Of a stretch of DNA of 64,000 bases, positions 16,917-26,098 are shown one piece after another. The stretch comes from Flavobacteriaceae bacterium GSB9. GTDB taxonomy: Bacteria; Bacteroidota; Bacteroidia; Flavobacteriales; Flavobacteriaceae. The position numbers and the translations under genes are program-made. The notes below the pieces were generated by a model. It ran no database searches. It saw nothing but the letters and a program-made list of their open reading frames with translations, and was not told where the DNA came from. The stretch is taken from positions 1,178,001-1,242,000 of the forward strand of contig CP062007.1 of the NCBI GenBank assembly GCA_022749295.1, in the 5' to 3' direction. Position 1 is the first letter of the stretch, and every line of letters begins with the position of its first letter.

Positions 16917-17504
16917 ATGAAAAAATTATTAACCCTAATTTTAATCAGTTTTATCTCCCTACAGTTTTATGCCCAAGACGACACTAAAGGCGACAAAAAA
17001 GAAAAAAAGAAAGTTTCGGATATAGACACCACAGCCGTTTTTAGTATTGATAAAACTATAAAAACACTATATACTTCTATTTCGGGTGAAAAACAAGGAG
17101 ACAAGGAAAATGATACGGGAGAAACTAAACTAAAAAGAAATTGGAAACAATTTCACTACTTATTTAAGCCAGAAGCAAAAATGATTGTTTCCCATTTAAA
17201 CGACGATTTTGTTTACGATACCCGGTACATGAGTCCGAAAGAGTACCAAAAAACTACTCAAAAATGGATGCAGGAAAACGGGTTTATTGAAAAAGAAATA
17301 CACCGAAGGGTTGAGCATTTTGGCAACATAGTGCAGGTTTTTAGTACTTATGAATCCTATCATTCAAAAGAAAACGAAAAGCCATTCATGCGTGGCATTA
17401 ACAGTATTCAAATGTTTTATGATGGTACCCGTTGGTGGATTGTTAATATTTTTTGGGGACAAGAAAATGATGAAAATCCCATTCCTAAAAAATACCTACC
17501 ATAA
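16917..17504 (+). CDS. Exported NTF2-like protein
   Basis: 195 residues. A signal peptide ending at FYAQ is followed by a Lys/Asp-rich linker and, from about residue 35, an NTF2/SnoaL-like cone fold: SIDKTIKTLYTSISGE, KNWK-type helix, LFKPEAKMI, FVYDTRYMSPKEYQK, VEHFGNIVQVFSTYE, GINSIQMFYDGTRWWIVNIFWGQE. Such domains bind small molecules or act as enzymes; no catalytic residues can be named here. It lies 33 bases after smpB, so it may share its transcript. Confidence 0.82.
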   Translation: MKKLLTLILISFISLQFYAQDDTKGDKKEKKKVSDIDTTAVFSIDKTIKTLYTSISGEKQGDKENDTGETKLKRNWKQFHYLFKPEAKMIVSHLNDDFVYDTRYMSPKEYQKTTQKWMQENGFIEKEIHRRVEHFGNIVQVFSTYESYHSKENEKPFMRGINSIQMFYDGTRWWIVNIFWGQENDENPIPKKYLP

Positions 17505-17574
17505 AAACACAAAACTGCCATATACAAGATGACGCTTGTAAACTAATTTCAAAAAACTATATACATCAGGTAAT

Positions 17575-18216
17575 CTAATTCTTATCCTCCAAAAGAGGCA
17601 CAAACCGAAACGCCCCAAACTCTTCCTTATCAAATTCTTTTTGACCTTTACGGGTAAACATGGTCATTTCCTGTACATCGTTACCTACAGGAATAACCAA
17701 TCGCCCACCAATTTTTAATTGGCTCAATAATGGTTTTGGAACAAAAGGTGCGCCGGCAGTTACCAAAATACCGTCAAAAGGCGCTTCTTCTGGCAAACCA
17801 ACATAACCATCACCAAAAACAAGCTTTTTAGCACGATAACCCAATTTGGGCAAAAACTTACTGGTTTTTTTAAATAGTTCGTTTTGGCGTTCAATGCTAA
17901 ATACTCTAGCTCCCATTTGGCACAACACCGCGGTTTGATAACCACTACCTGTCCCTATTTCAAGAATTTTATCACCTTTTTTAATTTGTAATAATTCCGT
18001 TTGAAAAGCCACCGTATAAGGTTGCGAAATGGTTTGCTCGGCTGCAATAGGAAACGCTTTGTCCACATAAGCATAATGCAAAAAACCAGAATCCATAAAC
18101 AAATGCCTAGGAATATTGTTAATGGCATTTAAAACTGCTTCATCTTTTATTCCTTTGTCTCTTAACCCATTAACAAGTTGCTGCCTTAATCCTTTATGCT
18201 TAAATGTATCTTTCAA
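17575..18216 (-). CDS. pcm: Protein-L-isoaspartate O-methyltransferase
   Basis: 213-residue SAM-dependent enzyme that methylates isoaspartyl residues in aged proteins so that they can revert to aspartate. The SAM-binding motif ILEIGTGSGYQTAVL (about residues 84-98) follows the family's ISQPYTVA segment; VFGDGYVG, DGILVTAGAP and GGRLVIPVG come after. The first codon is a TTG (18214-18216); no ATG is available at the expected N-terminus KDTFKHKGLRQQL. Convergent with the NTF2-like gene with 70 bases between and no clear hairpin there. Confidence 0.94.
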   Translation of the reverse strand: MKDTFKHKGLRQQLVNGLRDKGIKDEAVLNAINNIPRHLFMDSGFLHYAYVDKAFPIAAEQTISQPYTVAFQTELLQIKKGDKILEIGTGSGYQTAVLCQMGARVFSIERQNELFKKTSKFLPKLGYRAKKLVFGDGYVGLPEEAPFDGILVTAGAPFVPKPLLSQLKIGGRLVIPVGNDVQEMTMFTRKGQKEFDKEEFGAFRFVPLLEDKN

Positions 18217-18327
18217 TTTTTTGTTGAGTTTAGTTGGCTAAAATTACTCAAAGATTTTAAAGGTAGAAACTAATTTTTCCATAATTTAAATTTCACAGTT
18301 TTTACCTCAAAAATTGGAACAAATTCT

Positions 18328-18358
18328 TTAGTTTCATCTTTTAAATATCTTATTTTTG
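18328..18358 (+). promoter_or_regulatory. Putative promoter of the Gfo/Idh oxidoreductase gene
   Basis: TTAG at 18328-18331, 19 bases, then TATTTTTG at 18351-18358 (exact TAnnTTTG), 17 bases before the ATG. Confidence 0.45.
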
Positions 18359-18375
18359 TTGAAAACGTAATAATT

Positions 18376-19335
18376 ATGCTAAAAGCAGGTGTTCTTGGTG
18401 CTGGCCATTTAGGAAAAATTCATTTAAGACTTCTAAAACAATCTGAAAAATACGAACTCGTTGGCTTTTATGACGCCGATGAAACGCATGGCAAAAAAAT
18501 AGAAGCCGAATTTGGATACAGGTTTTTTAATTCCATTGATGCCTTGATTGATGCCGTAGATATGGTAGACATTGTAACACCAACGCTTTCGCATTACGAT
18601 TGCGCCAAGCAGGCCATCGCAAAAGGCAAGCATATTTTTATTGAAAAACCCATTACCAATACTGTTGAGGAAGCCGAACACATTAGGCAACTATTGGCAC
18701 AAAACAACCTGCGCGGCCAGGTTGGGCATGTAGAGCGTTTCAATCCGGCATATCTTGCCGTAAAAGACGATATTAAGTCGCCCATGTTTATCGAAACGCA
18801 TCGCTTAGCGGAGTTTAACCCTAGAGGAACCGATGTTCCGGTTGTATTGGATTTAATGATTCACGATATCGATATTATTTTAAGTATTGTAAAATCTAAA
18901 GTCAAGCATGTTTCGGCTAGCGGTGTTGCCGTTATTAGCGACACCCCCGATATTGCTAATGCGCGGTTGGAATTTGAAAATGGCTGTGTAGCCAACCTAA
19001 CGGCAAGCCGCATTTCACTCAAAAAAATGCGCAAGGCACGGTTCTTTCAAAAAGACGCCTATATTTCGGTTGACTTTTTAACCAAAAAGTGCGAAGTGGT
19101 AAAAATGAAGGATGCACCCGAAAATCCAGGCGATTTTGATATGATCCTTCAAAATGCTGAAGGCGTTAAAAAACAAATTTATTTCGACAATCCGCCGATA
19201 CCCGAAAACAATTCCATTTTAGACGAGTTAGAGTCTTTTGCTCATGCAATAAATAATAATAGGGCTCCCGAAGTAACCCTACGCGACGGTACCGAAGCGT
19301 TGCGTGTGGCCAACCAGATTATTACTGCCTTTTAA
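18376..19335 (+). CDS. Gfo/Idh/MocA family oxidoreductase
   Basis: 319 residues with an N-terminal Rossmann fold (GAGHLGKIHLRLL, residues 7-19) and the family's EKPITNT motif; a C-terminal alpha/beta substrate domain follows, with HDIDIILSI as the usual His-Asp region. Members use NAD(P) to oxidise or reduce sugars, inositols or nucleotide sugars; substrate unknown. It is the first of a long series of rightward genes and is followed after 107 bases by a 3-hydroxyacyl-CoA dehydrogenase gene. Confidence 0.9.
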   Translation: MLKAGVLGAGHLGKIHLRLLKQSEKYELVGFYDADETHGKKIEAEFGYRFFNSIDALIDAVDMVDIVTPTLSHYDCAKQAIAKGKHIFIEKPITNTVEEAEHIRQLLAQNNLRGQVGHVERFNPAYLAVKDDIKSPMFIETHRLAEFNPRGTDVPVVLDLMIHDIDIILSIVKSKVKHVSASGVAVISDTPDIANARLEFENGCVANLTASRISLKKMRKARFFQKDAYISVDFLTKKCEVVKMKDAPENPGDFDMILQNAEGVKKQIYFDNPPIPENNSILDELESFAHAINNNRAPEVTLRDGTEALRVANQIITAF

Positions 19336-19442
19336 AATGGTGGTTTTGTTTTCAGAAACGTGACATTACCAGGTTTTGAAACTTTTACGGAATTCCAACT
19401 CAACCGTTACTGGTTTGGTTGCAATTTTAAACTATAAAACTT

Positions 19443-20333
19443 ATGAAAAACATTGCAGTTATTGGCGCAGGTACCATGGGCAATGGTATTGCGCATACTT
19501 TTGCCCAAAGCGGTTTTAACGTTAACCTTATTGATATTAGTGAAGCTTCATTAAAACGTGGCTTGGAAACCATTTCTAAAAATTTAGACCGAATGGTGGC
19601 CAAAGAAAAAATTACCGAAACCGATAAAACTGAAACTTTAGACAGGATTTCGACCTTCATCGAAATTAAAAACGGCGTAAAAGATGCTGAATTGGTAGTT
19701 GAAGCCGCTACCGAAAATTTAGATTTAAAACTTAAAATATTTTCAGAACTCGATCAAATTTGTTCAAGCGAAACTATTTTAGCCACAAATACCTCATCCA
19801 TTTCCATTACGCAAATTGCTGCTACAACGGCAAATCCTAATCGTGTAATAGGTATGCATTTTATGAATCCAGTGCCTATTATGCCATTGGTAGAAATTAT
19901 ACGTGGTTATAACACAACTAACGCGGTTACAAAAACCATTATGGAACTTTCACAAGGACTAGGCAAAACTCCTGTTGAAGTGAACGATTACCCGGGTTTT
20001 GTAGCCAATCGTATTTTAATGCCCATGCTTAACGAATCTATCGAAACGCTTTATAACAGCGTGGCTGGCGTAGAACAAATAGATACGGTGATGAAGTTGG
20101 GCATGGCTCATCCTATGGGACCTTTACAACTCGCCGATTTTATCGGTCTGGATGTTTGCCTTTCAATTTTAAACGTGATGTACAATGGCTTTAAAAACCC
20201 AAAATATGCGCCTTGTCCGTTGTTGGTCAATATGGTAAATGCCGGTAAACTAGGGGTTAAATCGGGCGAAGGTTTTTATGATTATTCTAACAGCAAAAAA
20301 GCCGAAATCGTATCTAAACAGTTTGAAAAGTAA
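19443..20333 (+). CDS. 3-hydroxybutyryl-CoA dehydrogenase
   Basis: 296-residue NAD(P)-dependent 3-hydroxyacyl-CoA dehydrogenase of the short, single-function type. The NAD motif GAGTMGNGIAHTFAQSG is at residues 7-23; the SxxH catalytic region is seen as TSSISITQIAA followed by GMHFMNPVPIMPLVEII, and NDYPGFVANRILMPMLNE plus GPLQLADFIGLDV define the C-terminal dimerisation domain. It interconverts acetoacetyl-CoA and 3-hydroxybutyryl-CoA in fatty acid, butyrate or amino acid metabolism. Its stop overlaps the next ATG by one base. Confidence 0.94.
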   Translation: MKNIAVIGAGTMGNGIAHTFAQSGFNVNLIDISEASLKRGLETISKNLDRMVAKEKITETDKTETLDRISTFIEIKNGVKDAELVVEAATENLDLKLKIFSELDQICSSETILATNTSSISITQIAATTANPNRVIGMHFMNPVPIMPLVEIIRGYNTTNAVTKTIMELSQGLGKTPVEVNDYPGFVANRILMPMLNESIETLYNSVAGVEQIDTVMKLGMAHPMGPLQLADFIGLDVCLSILNVMYNGFKNPKYAPCPLLVNMVNAGKLGVKSGEGFYDYSNSKKAEIVSKQFEK

Positions 20334-20791
20334 TGATTAAAACCCAAACTTTTTGTTTAACAAAAAAATTATACAGCAAAATAATACTTGAAAAACGATT
20401 GAAAAAGTCTTGGTGGCTCTATACACTAATGATTCTTTTTGGTGTATTACACCTATCAAATTTCGGAAAAGATAACTTTAGTACTTTTTTTGTGATTTTT
20501 GCTGTTGCTTATCCCTTGGGCATGTTCATATTTTTATGGTTTTGGTCTCGTGCAAGAGGGCATCAACCTATCTTTTCTGAAACAAATCTCACTTTCGACA
20601 ATCGTTTTTTATATTTTAAACAAAACAATAATGAGTCAAAATTGGATCCGAACACTCTGCAACACGTGGTTTCAAATGCTCAATATTGGTTGTTATATAT
20701 TTCAAAGGGTCAATTTATATATGTTCCAAAAAACATTTTCTTTTCAAAAGACGATTACAATAGCTTCAGTACTTTAATAAATAATAAATAA
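20333..20791 (+). CDS. Small two-helix membrane protein (YcxB-like)
   Basis: 152 residues. Two hydrophobic helices at about 26-43 (WWLYTLMILFGVLHLS) and 50-74 (FSTFFVIFAVAYPLGMFIFLW) are followed by a soluble C-terminal half with beta-type segments ending QFIYVPKNIF. The layout resembles YcxB-like proteins, but the similarity is only in architecture. The ATG overlaps the upstream stop (TAATG), so it is translationally coupled to the dehydrogenase gene. Function unknown. Confidence 0.75.
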   Translation: MIKTQTFCLTKKLYSKIILEKRLKKSWWLYTLMILFGVLHLSNFGKDNFSTFFVIFAVAYPLGMFIFLWFWSRARGHQPIFSETNLTFDNRFLYFKQNNNESKLDPNTLQHVVSNAQYWLLYISKGQFIYVPKNIFFSKDDYNSFSTLINNK

Positions 20792-20795
20792 ACCA

Positions 20796-22034
20796 ATGGC
20801 TCAAATTCTTCCTTTTAAAGCTGTAAGACCAACGCGAGACAAAGTCGGTTTAGTAGCGTCGCGCTCGTACCAGAGTTTTACGCAGGCCGAACTGGAAGCA
20901 CGATTGGACTATAATCCGTTTTCGTTTTTACATATCATCAATCCGGGTTACAGGTACAGCAAAGCCATCAAAGGCAAAGACCGATACAGTTTAGTTAAAA
21001 ACAGGTATTTAGAATTTAAGGAAGATGGTATCTTTATTCAAGACAGCACCCCTTGCTATTACATTTATAAAATTGTTAACCGCGATAAGGTGTCGTTTTC
21101 AGGAATAATTGCCGCTGCCAGTACCGATGATTATAAAAATAACGTTATTAGAAAACATGAAAACACCATTGAACACCGCGAAAATCTATTTAAAGATTAC
21201 TTAAAAACCGTTGGCTTTAATGCCGAACCCGTACTGTTAACCTATGCCCATAATAAAGAGATTGCAAAAGTTATTTCTGAAGTACAACAACAGCGAGCTG
21301 AATACGAATTTACCACAACTTACCGCGACACCCATTACCTTTGGAAACTTAACAACAAAAACCAGGTTAAAGCCATTCAAGATGCTTTTAAAACCATGAG
21401 AACCATACATATTGCCGATGGCCATCACCGCTCGGCTTCATCGGTTTTATTGGCAGAAACTTTAAAAGCAGAAAACAAAAACCATACGGGACATGAGCCT
21501 TATAATTATTTTATGAGCTTTTTAATCCCCGAGTCTGAACTGAAAATACACGAATTCAATAGATTGGTGAAAGATTTAAACGGACTTTCAAAAGAGTCAT
21601 TTTTAATAAAACTCGATACCGTTTTCAGAATTGAAAACAGAGGAACAGACCTCTACAAACCAAACCAAAAACACCATTTTAGCATGTACTTAGATGGTGA
21701 ATTTTACTCGCTTCACCTTAGGAAAGGCCACTACAAATTCCAAACACCGCTGGATGCTTTAGATACCCAAATATTATACAAAACAGTTTTAGAGCCTATT
21801 TTGGGTGTAACCGATTTACGGAACGATACACGAATAGCTTATTCGCACGGTAAAAATGACTTAGTAACTATAAAAAGCAAAGTCGATAGCGGTGAATTTG
21901 CTGTTGGTTTTGGGCTGGTTCCTATTAATATTTTTGAATTAAAAGCCATAGCCGATTCCGGCTTGACCATGCCACCTAAAAGCACGTTTATTGAACCTAA
22001 ATTAAGAAGCGGTGTAACCATTTATGAATTTTAA
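20796..22034 (+). CDS. DUF1015 family protein
   Basis: 412 residues. Family markers: N-terminal LPFKAVRPTRDKVGLVASRSY, NPFSFLHI, the central IHIADGHHRSASSVL motif and the LTMPPKSTFIEPKLRSG C-terminus. DUF1015 proteins are widespread and often annotated as putative HTH-type or kinase-like proteins; some were linked to serine phosphorylation in related organisms, but no activity is safe to assign here. It starts five bases after the previous stop and is followed by yggS after 12 bases, so these form one operon. Confidence 0.9.
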   Translation: MAQILPFKAVRPTRDKVGLVASRSYQSFTQAELEARLDYNPFSFLHIINPGYRYSKAIKGKDRYSLVKNRYLEFKEDGIFIQDSTPCYYIYKIVNRDKVSFSGIIAAASTDDYKNNVIRKHENTIEHRENLFKDYLKTVGFNAEPVLLTYAHNKEIAKVISEVQQQRAEYEFTTTYRDTHYLWKLNNKNQVKAIQDAFKTMRTIHIADGHHRSASSVLLAETLKAENKNHTGHEPYNYFMSFLIPESELKIHEFNRLVKDLNGLSKESFLIKLDTVFRIENRGTDLYKPNQKHHFSMYLDGEFYSLHLRKGHYKFQTPLDALDTQILYKTVLEPILGVTDLRNDTRIAYSHGKNDLVTIKSKVDSGEFAVGFGLVPINIFELKAIADSGLTMPPKSTFIEPKLRSGVTIYEF

Positions 22035-22046
22035 AAGTAAATTTAA

Positions 22047-22712
22047 ATGAGCATTTCTAAAAACCTAAACGAAATAAAAGCATTGCTCCCCGAGCACGTT
22101 ACACTTGTCGCTGTTTCGAAAACAAAACCCGTAAGCGACATTATGGAAGCCTATGAAGCGGGGCACCACATTTTTGGCGAAAACAAAATACAAGACATGG
22201 TTGAAAAATACGAGGCCATGCCAAAAGATATTGAGTGGCACATGATAGGCCACGTGCAACGCAACAAAGTAAAGTATATGGCTCCCTTTGTATCATTAAT
22301 TCACGGCATTGACAATTTTAAATTACTAAAGGAAATAAACAAACAGGCAAAAAAGAACGACCGTGTTATTGATTGCCTGCTTCAAATAAAAATTGCCGAA
22401 GAAGATTCTAAATTTGGAATGCCAGCAAGTGAAGCTTCTGAAATATTAAAGTCTGAATCCTTTTCAGAATTAAAAAATATAAGAATTACTGGCCTAATGG
22501 GCATGGCCACCTTTACAGAAAATAAAACCCAAATTAAACAAGAGTTCAACAATTTAAAGTCTACGTTTGACCAATTAAAAACTATCGCCACTGAAAACTG
22601 CCAATTAAAAATAGTAAGCATGGGGATGAGTGGCGATTACAAATTGGCCATAGAATGTGGCAGTACCATGGTTAGAATTGGAAGTAGTATATTTGGAGAA
22701 AGGAACTATTAA
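22047..22712 (+). CDS. yggS: YggS family PLP-binding protein
   Basis: 221-residue single-domain TIM-barrel protein of the PLP homeostasis family (YggS/PROSC/PLPBP). The PLP-binding Lys lies in LVAVSKTKP (about residue 26); HIFGENKIQDM, WHMIGHVQRNKVKY, LLQIKIAEEDSKFGM, GLMGMATFTE and SMGMSGDYKLAIECGSTMVRIGSSIFG are the conserved blocks. The family controls free pyridoxal phosphate and has no proven catalytic activity. Within the DUF1015 operon. Confidence 0.95.
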   Translation: MSISKNLNEIKALLPEHVTLVAVSKTKPVSDIMEAYEAGHHIFGENKIQDMVEKYEAMPKDIEWHMIGHVQRNKVKYMAPFVSLIHGIDNFKLLKEINKQAKKNDRVIDCLLQIKIAEEDSKFGMPASEASEILKSESFSELKNIRITGLMGMATFTENKTQIKQEFNNLKSTFDQLKTIATENCQLKIVSMGMSGDYKLAIECGSTMVRIGSSIFGERNY

Positions 22713-22745
22713 AACCCATATATTAACCTACTATAAATTTATTAT

Positions 22746-24110
22746 TTGTACGCAATACTCGACATAGAAACTACCGGTGGAAAGTATAACGAAGAAGGCA
22801 TAACCGAAATTGCTATTTATAAATATGATGGCCATGAGGTGGTCGATCAATTTATAAGCCTAATAAACCCAGAACGCGACATACAACCCTTTGTCGTTAA
22901 TCTAACGGGCATAAATAGCAATATGCTTCGCAACGCACCCAAGTTTTACGAAGTGGCCAAACGGATAGTAGAAATCACAGACGAATGCATTTTAGTAGCT
23001 CACAATGCCCAGTTTGACTACAGAATTTTAAGAACGGAATTTAGAAGATTAGGTTTTGAATATGAACGACAATCCCTTTGTACGGTTGAACTTTCAAAAA
23101 GTTTAATACCCGGGCAGCCATCGTATAGCTTAGGCAAACTCGTTCGTTCGTTGGGCATACCCGTTACCGACCGCCACCGGGCTTCGGGCGACGCACTGGC
23201 AACGGTTAAATTATTTAAAATCCTGCTTGATAAAGACACTAACAAAAATATTGTAAAACAATCGGTTAAATCTAAGCCAAAGTATCAATTAGAGCCAAAA
23301 CATTTAGATATTCTTGACGAACTGCCTTCAACCACTGGGGTATATTACATCCATAAATCGGATGGCGAAATTATCTACATCGGGAAAAGTAAAAATATCA
23401 AAAAAAGAATCAACCAGCATTTTACGGGTACGAATGCCAAATCTAAAAAAATCCAAGCTCAAGTAAGTGCTGTAACCTATGAATCTACTGGTAGCGAATT
23501 GGTCGCTCTTTTAAAAGAGAGTGAAGAAATAAAAAAGAATAAACCTATATATAATCGAGCATTACGTCGTTCAATATTCACTCATGCTTTATATAGTTTT
23601 GTAGACGACAACAATTATATAAACCTAAAAATAGATATTGCTGACGGACGCAAAAAACCCATCACAACATTCAGCAATCGGCAAAGCGGCAAAAGTTTTA
23701 TTAGCAAAGCTGTAGAAGATTATAACCTTTGCCAAAAGCTGGCAGGATTGTACAAAACAAAAACCAGTTGTTTCAATTACGACATAAAACAATGTAAAGG
23801 GGCCTGTATTCAAAAAGAGCCTGCCGAAACTTACAATGTTAGAGTAAAACAGCTCATTGAAAAAAATAGCTACTCTAACAAAAATATGGTTGTTATTGAC
23901 CGTGGCAGATCTGTTGACGAACGCAGTGCCATACTTATTAAAAATGGTGTTTTCCAAGGTATAGGCTATTTCAATCTGAACTATCAAATAAACAATATTG
24001 ATATTTTGGAATCCATCATAACCCCTATGCAAAACAACAGGGATGTGCAGCACATCATTCAAAGCTACCTCAGAAAAAACAAACGACTAAAAATTATAAC
24101 ATTAGATTAA
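22746..24110 (+). CDS. DnaQ-like 3'-5' exonuclease fused to GIY-YIG nuclease
   Basis: 454 residues, two nuclease domains. The first (1-160) is a DEDDh exonuclease of the DNA polymerase III epsilon type: DIETTGG with Asp6 and Glu8, AHNAQFDYRIL, and HRASGDA for the last His-Asp pair. The second (about 195-280) is a UvrC/Cho-like GIY-YIG domain (TGVYYIHKSDGEIIYIGKSKNIKKRINQHF in pieces), followed by a Cys-containing region (CFNYDIKQCKGAC). The start must be TTG at 22746: an in-frame stop lies four codons upstream and the next residues are YAILDIETT. Probable role in DNA repair (dual incision plus trimming). Two bases separate it from the next gene. Confidence 0.92.
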   Translation: MYAILDIETTGGKYNEEGITEIAIYKYDGHEVVDQFISLINPERDIQPFVVNLTGINSNMLRNAPKFYEVAKRIVEITDECILVAHNAQFDYRILRTEFRRLGFEYERQSLCTVELSKSLIPGQPSYSLGKLVRSLGIPVTDRHRASGDALATVKLFKILLDKDTNKNIVKQSVKSKPKYQLEPKHLDILDELPSTTGVYYIHKSDGEIIYIGKSKNIKKRINQHFTGTNAKSKKIQAQVSAVTYESTGSELVALLKESEEIKKNKPIYNRALRRSIFTHALYSFVDDNNYINLKIDIADGRKKPITTFSNRQSGKSFISKAVEDYNLCQKLAGLYKTKTSCFNYDIKQCKGACIQKEPAETYNVRVKQLIEKNSYSNKNMVVIDRGRSVDERSAILIKNGVFQGIGYFNLNYQINNIDILESIITPMQNNRDVQHIIQSYLRKNKRLKIITLD

Positions 24111-24112
24111 AC

Positions 24113-26077
24113 ATGAACAAAATCACTTTTCTATTCCTACTATTAGCCTTTTCGTTACTTTCATTTTCACAAGCTTCAGAAAACAATCCCGTTTTTAGAG
24201 TTTCTCTACAGGATTTAAAAATGAACACCTATCCTAAAGATTCAACTGCCCATGCTTTGGTTTTATATGAATATGGCAGCAGCCATGTTGATGGGCGCGA
24301 ATATGATTTAAGAACAGAGGAAAAACATAAAGTAAAAATCTTCAACAAAGATGGCTTTGACCATGCTACGGTAACTCTCTACCTTTACAAAACCGATGGC
24401 AATCATTTTGAACAGGTAAAAGACATCGTTGGCACCACATATAATTTAGAAGGCGACAACGTTGTAAAAACCAAACTTGACAAAAACAATATTTATAGGG
24501 AAGAATACAACGAAAATATAACCATGGTAAAGTTTACGCTCCCAAATGTAAAGGAAGGGTCGGTTATTACGTACAGCTACAAAATAAGGTCTCCGTATAT
24601 GAGAAAATATCATGGTTGGGAATTTCAAGGCGACATTCCAAAATTATACAGCGAATACAGAACCAGTATTCCCGCCAATTGGGTTTACAATATAAAATTA
24701 GTGGGCGGGCAAAAACTAGCTACACATAAAGGTGATGTTAAAGAGAAATGTATTGAAGCAGGTGGAGGAAGTGCTGATTGCTCAGAAATGGTTTATGCCA
24801 TGAAAGATATTCCTGCTTTTATTGAAGAAGACTACATGACCACAAGAAAAAATTATTTAGCGCGGTTAGAGTATGAGCTTGAAACCTTTAAATCGATGGA
24901 TGGACGTGTTCACCATTACACGAAAACTTGGGAGGACGTTGATAAAGAAATAAAAAAGGAAAAAGACATTGGCAAACAACTCAAAAAAACCTTAGATATA
25001 GAAGAACTACTACCAGAAGACATAAGAAACCTAAAAGCCCCTTTAGAAAAAGCTAAAGCTATATACAAACATGTACAAAAGTATTATACATGGAATGGTG
25101 ATTTTAAAATTTTCAAAGATGTCTCTGTAAAAGATTTAATTAAGAACAAATCGGGTAACGTATCATCGGTAAATATTTTACTCAACAATTTATTGAGAGA
25201 AAGTGGTATAAAGTCCAGGCCTGTTTTGCTATCAACCAGAGCGAATGGATTTGCAACAAAGCTATACCCAGTAATAACCGATTTTAATTACCTTATTGTA
25301 CAGGCAACCATTAACGAAAAAACATATTTACTCGATGCTACCGACAACTATTTAAGTTTTGGCGAACTGCCCTTTAGATGTTTGAACCAATACGGGCGTT
25401 TGTTGGATTTTGACATAGGCAGCAAATGGATTGATATTGCTCCTAAAAAACCATCGAACACATTTTATAAAGCCGATTTAAATATTGATGCCAACCAAAA
25501 TATAACGGGAAGCATTATGGCTAAATTTTCAGGGTATCATGCCTTAAGCACTAAAAAACGGTATTTTTCAAATAAACAAACCTATATTGAAAAGCTACAA
25601 AACGATGCGCCATTTATCGAAATTTCAGATCACGAAAGTCAATCAAAGGACAAAAACGATCCAACATTTTCTGAAAAATACAATGTGGAGTACAACCTCG
25701 ACCCTACTGGCGAAACCATATACTTAAATCCTATTTTAACAAAATTTTTCAGTTCTAACCCCTTCAAACTACAAGAGAGGACCTATCCTATCGATTTTGG
25801 ATATAAAGACACTTACTTTTATATGTTTTCTTTAAAGCTCGACGAAAACTATTCGGTTGCCGAGTTGCCAAAAGACTATATTTTAAGGTTACCAAACAAT
25901 ACTGGGCAGCTTAGTTTTTCTTCAAAACAAATTGGCGATAATGTAACAGTAATGCTTAAATTTAGCTTCAAAGAAGCTTTTTATGCTCCCGAGTATTATC
26001 CATACCTTAAAGAATTTATGGCCAAGATAATAGACAAACAAAACAACTCCTTAATTTTATTGAAAACCAATAGCTAA
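24113..26077 (+). CDS. Exported DUF3857 / transglutaminase-like protein
   Basis: 654 residues with a signal peptide (cut near LLSFSQA). A DUF3857 domain (about 60-250) precedes a transglutaminase-like core (about 305-410). In the core the position of the catalytic Cys (pattern G-x-C before LL..LLRESGI) is Val (SGNVSSVNILL), so the classical Cys-His-Asp triad is incomplete and the protein is probably a non-catalytic or substrate-binding member. The C-terminal part (450-640) is beta-rich. Starts two bases after the exonuclease fusion gene; periplasmic or surface located. Confidence 0.87.
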   Translation: MNKITFLFLLLAFSLLSFSQASENNPVFRVSLQDLKMNTYPKDSTAHALVLYEYGSSHVDGREYDLRTEEKHKVKIFNKDGFDHATVTLYLYKTDGNHFEQVKDIVGTTYNLEGDNVVKTKLDKNNIYREEYNENITMVKFTLPNVKEGSVITYSYKIRSPYMRKYHGWEFQGDIPKLYSEYRTSIPANWVYNIKLVGGQKLATHKGDVKEKCIEAGGGSADCSEMVYAMKDIPAFIEEDYMTTRKNYLARLEYELETFKSMDGRVHHYTKTWEDVDKEIKKEKDIGKQLKKTLDIEELLPEDIRNLKAPLEKAKAIYKHVQKYYTWNGDFKIFKDVSVKDLIKNKSGNVSSVNILLNNLLRESGIKSRPVLLSTRANGFATKLYPVITDFNYLIVQATINEKTYLLDATDNYLSFGELPFRCLNQYGRLLDFDIGSKWIDIAPKKPSNTFYKADLNIDANQNITGSIMAKFSGYHALSTKKRYFSNKQTYIEKLQNDAPFIEISDHESQSKDKNDPTFSEKYNVEYNLDPTGETIYLNPILTKFFSSNPFKLQERTYPIDFGYKDTYFYMFSLKLDENYSVAELPKDYILRLPNNTGQLSFSSKQIGDNVTVMLKFSFKEAFYAPEYYPYLKEFMAKIIDKQNNSLILLKTNS

Positions 26078-26098
26078 TATTTTATTATTTTAGGTTCA

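Noticed and set aside
19358-19382. Sequence TTACCAGGTTTTGAAAC similar to the palindrome before yidC
   Set aside because: Only one arm is similar and no inverted partner is present.
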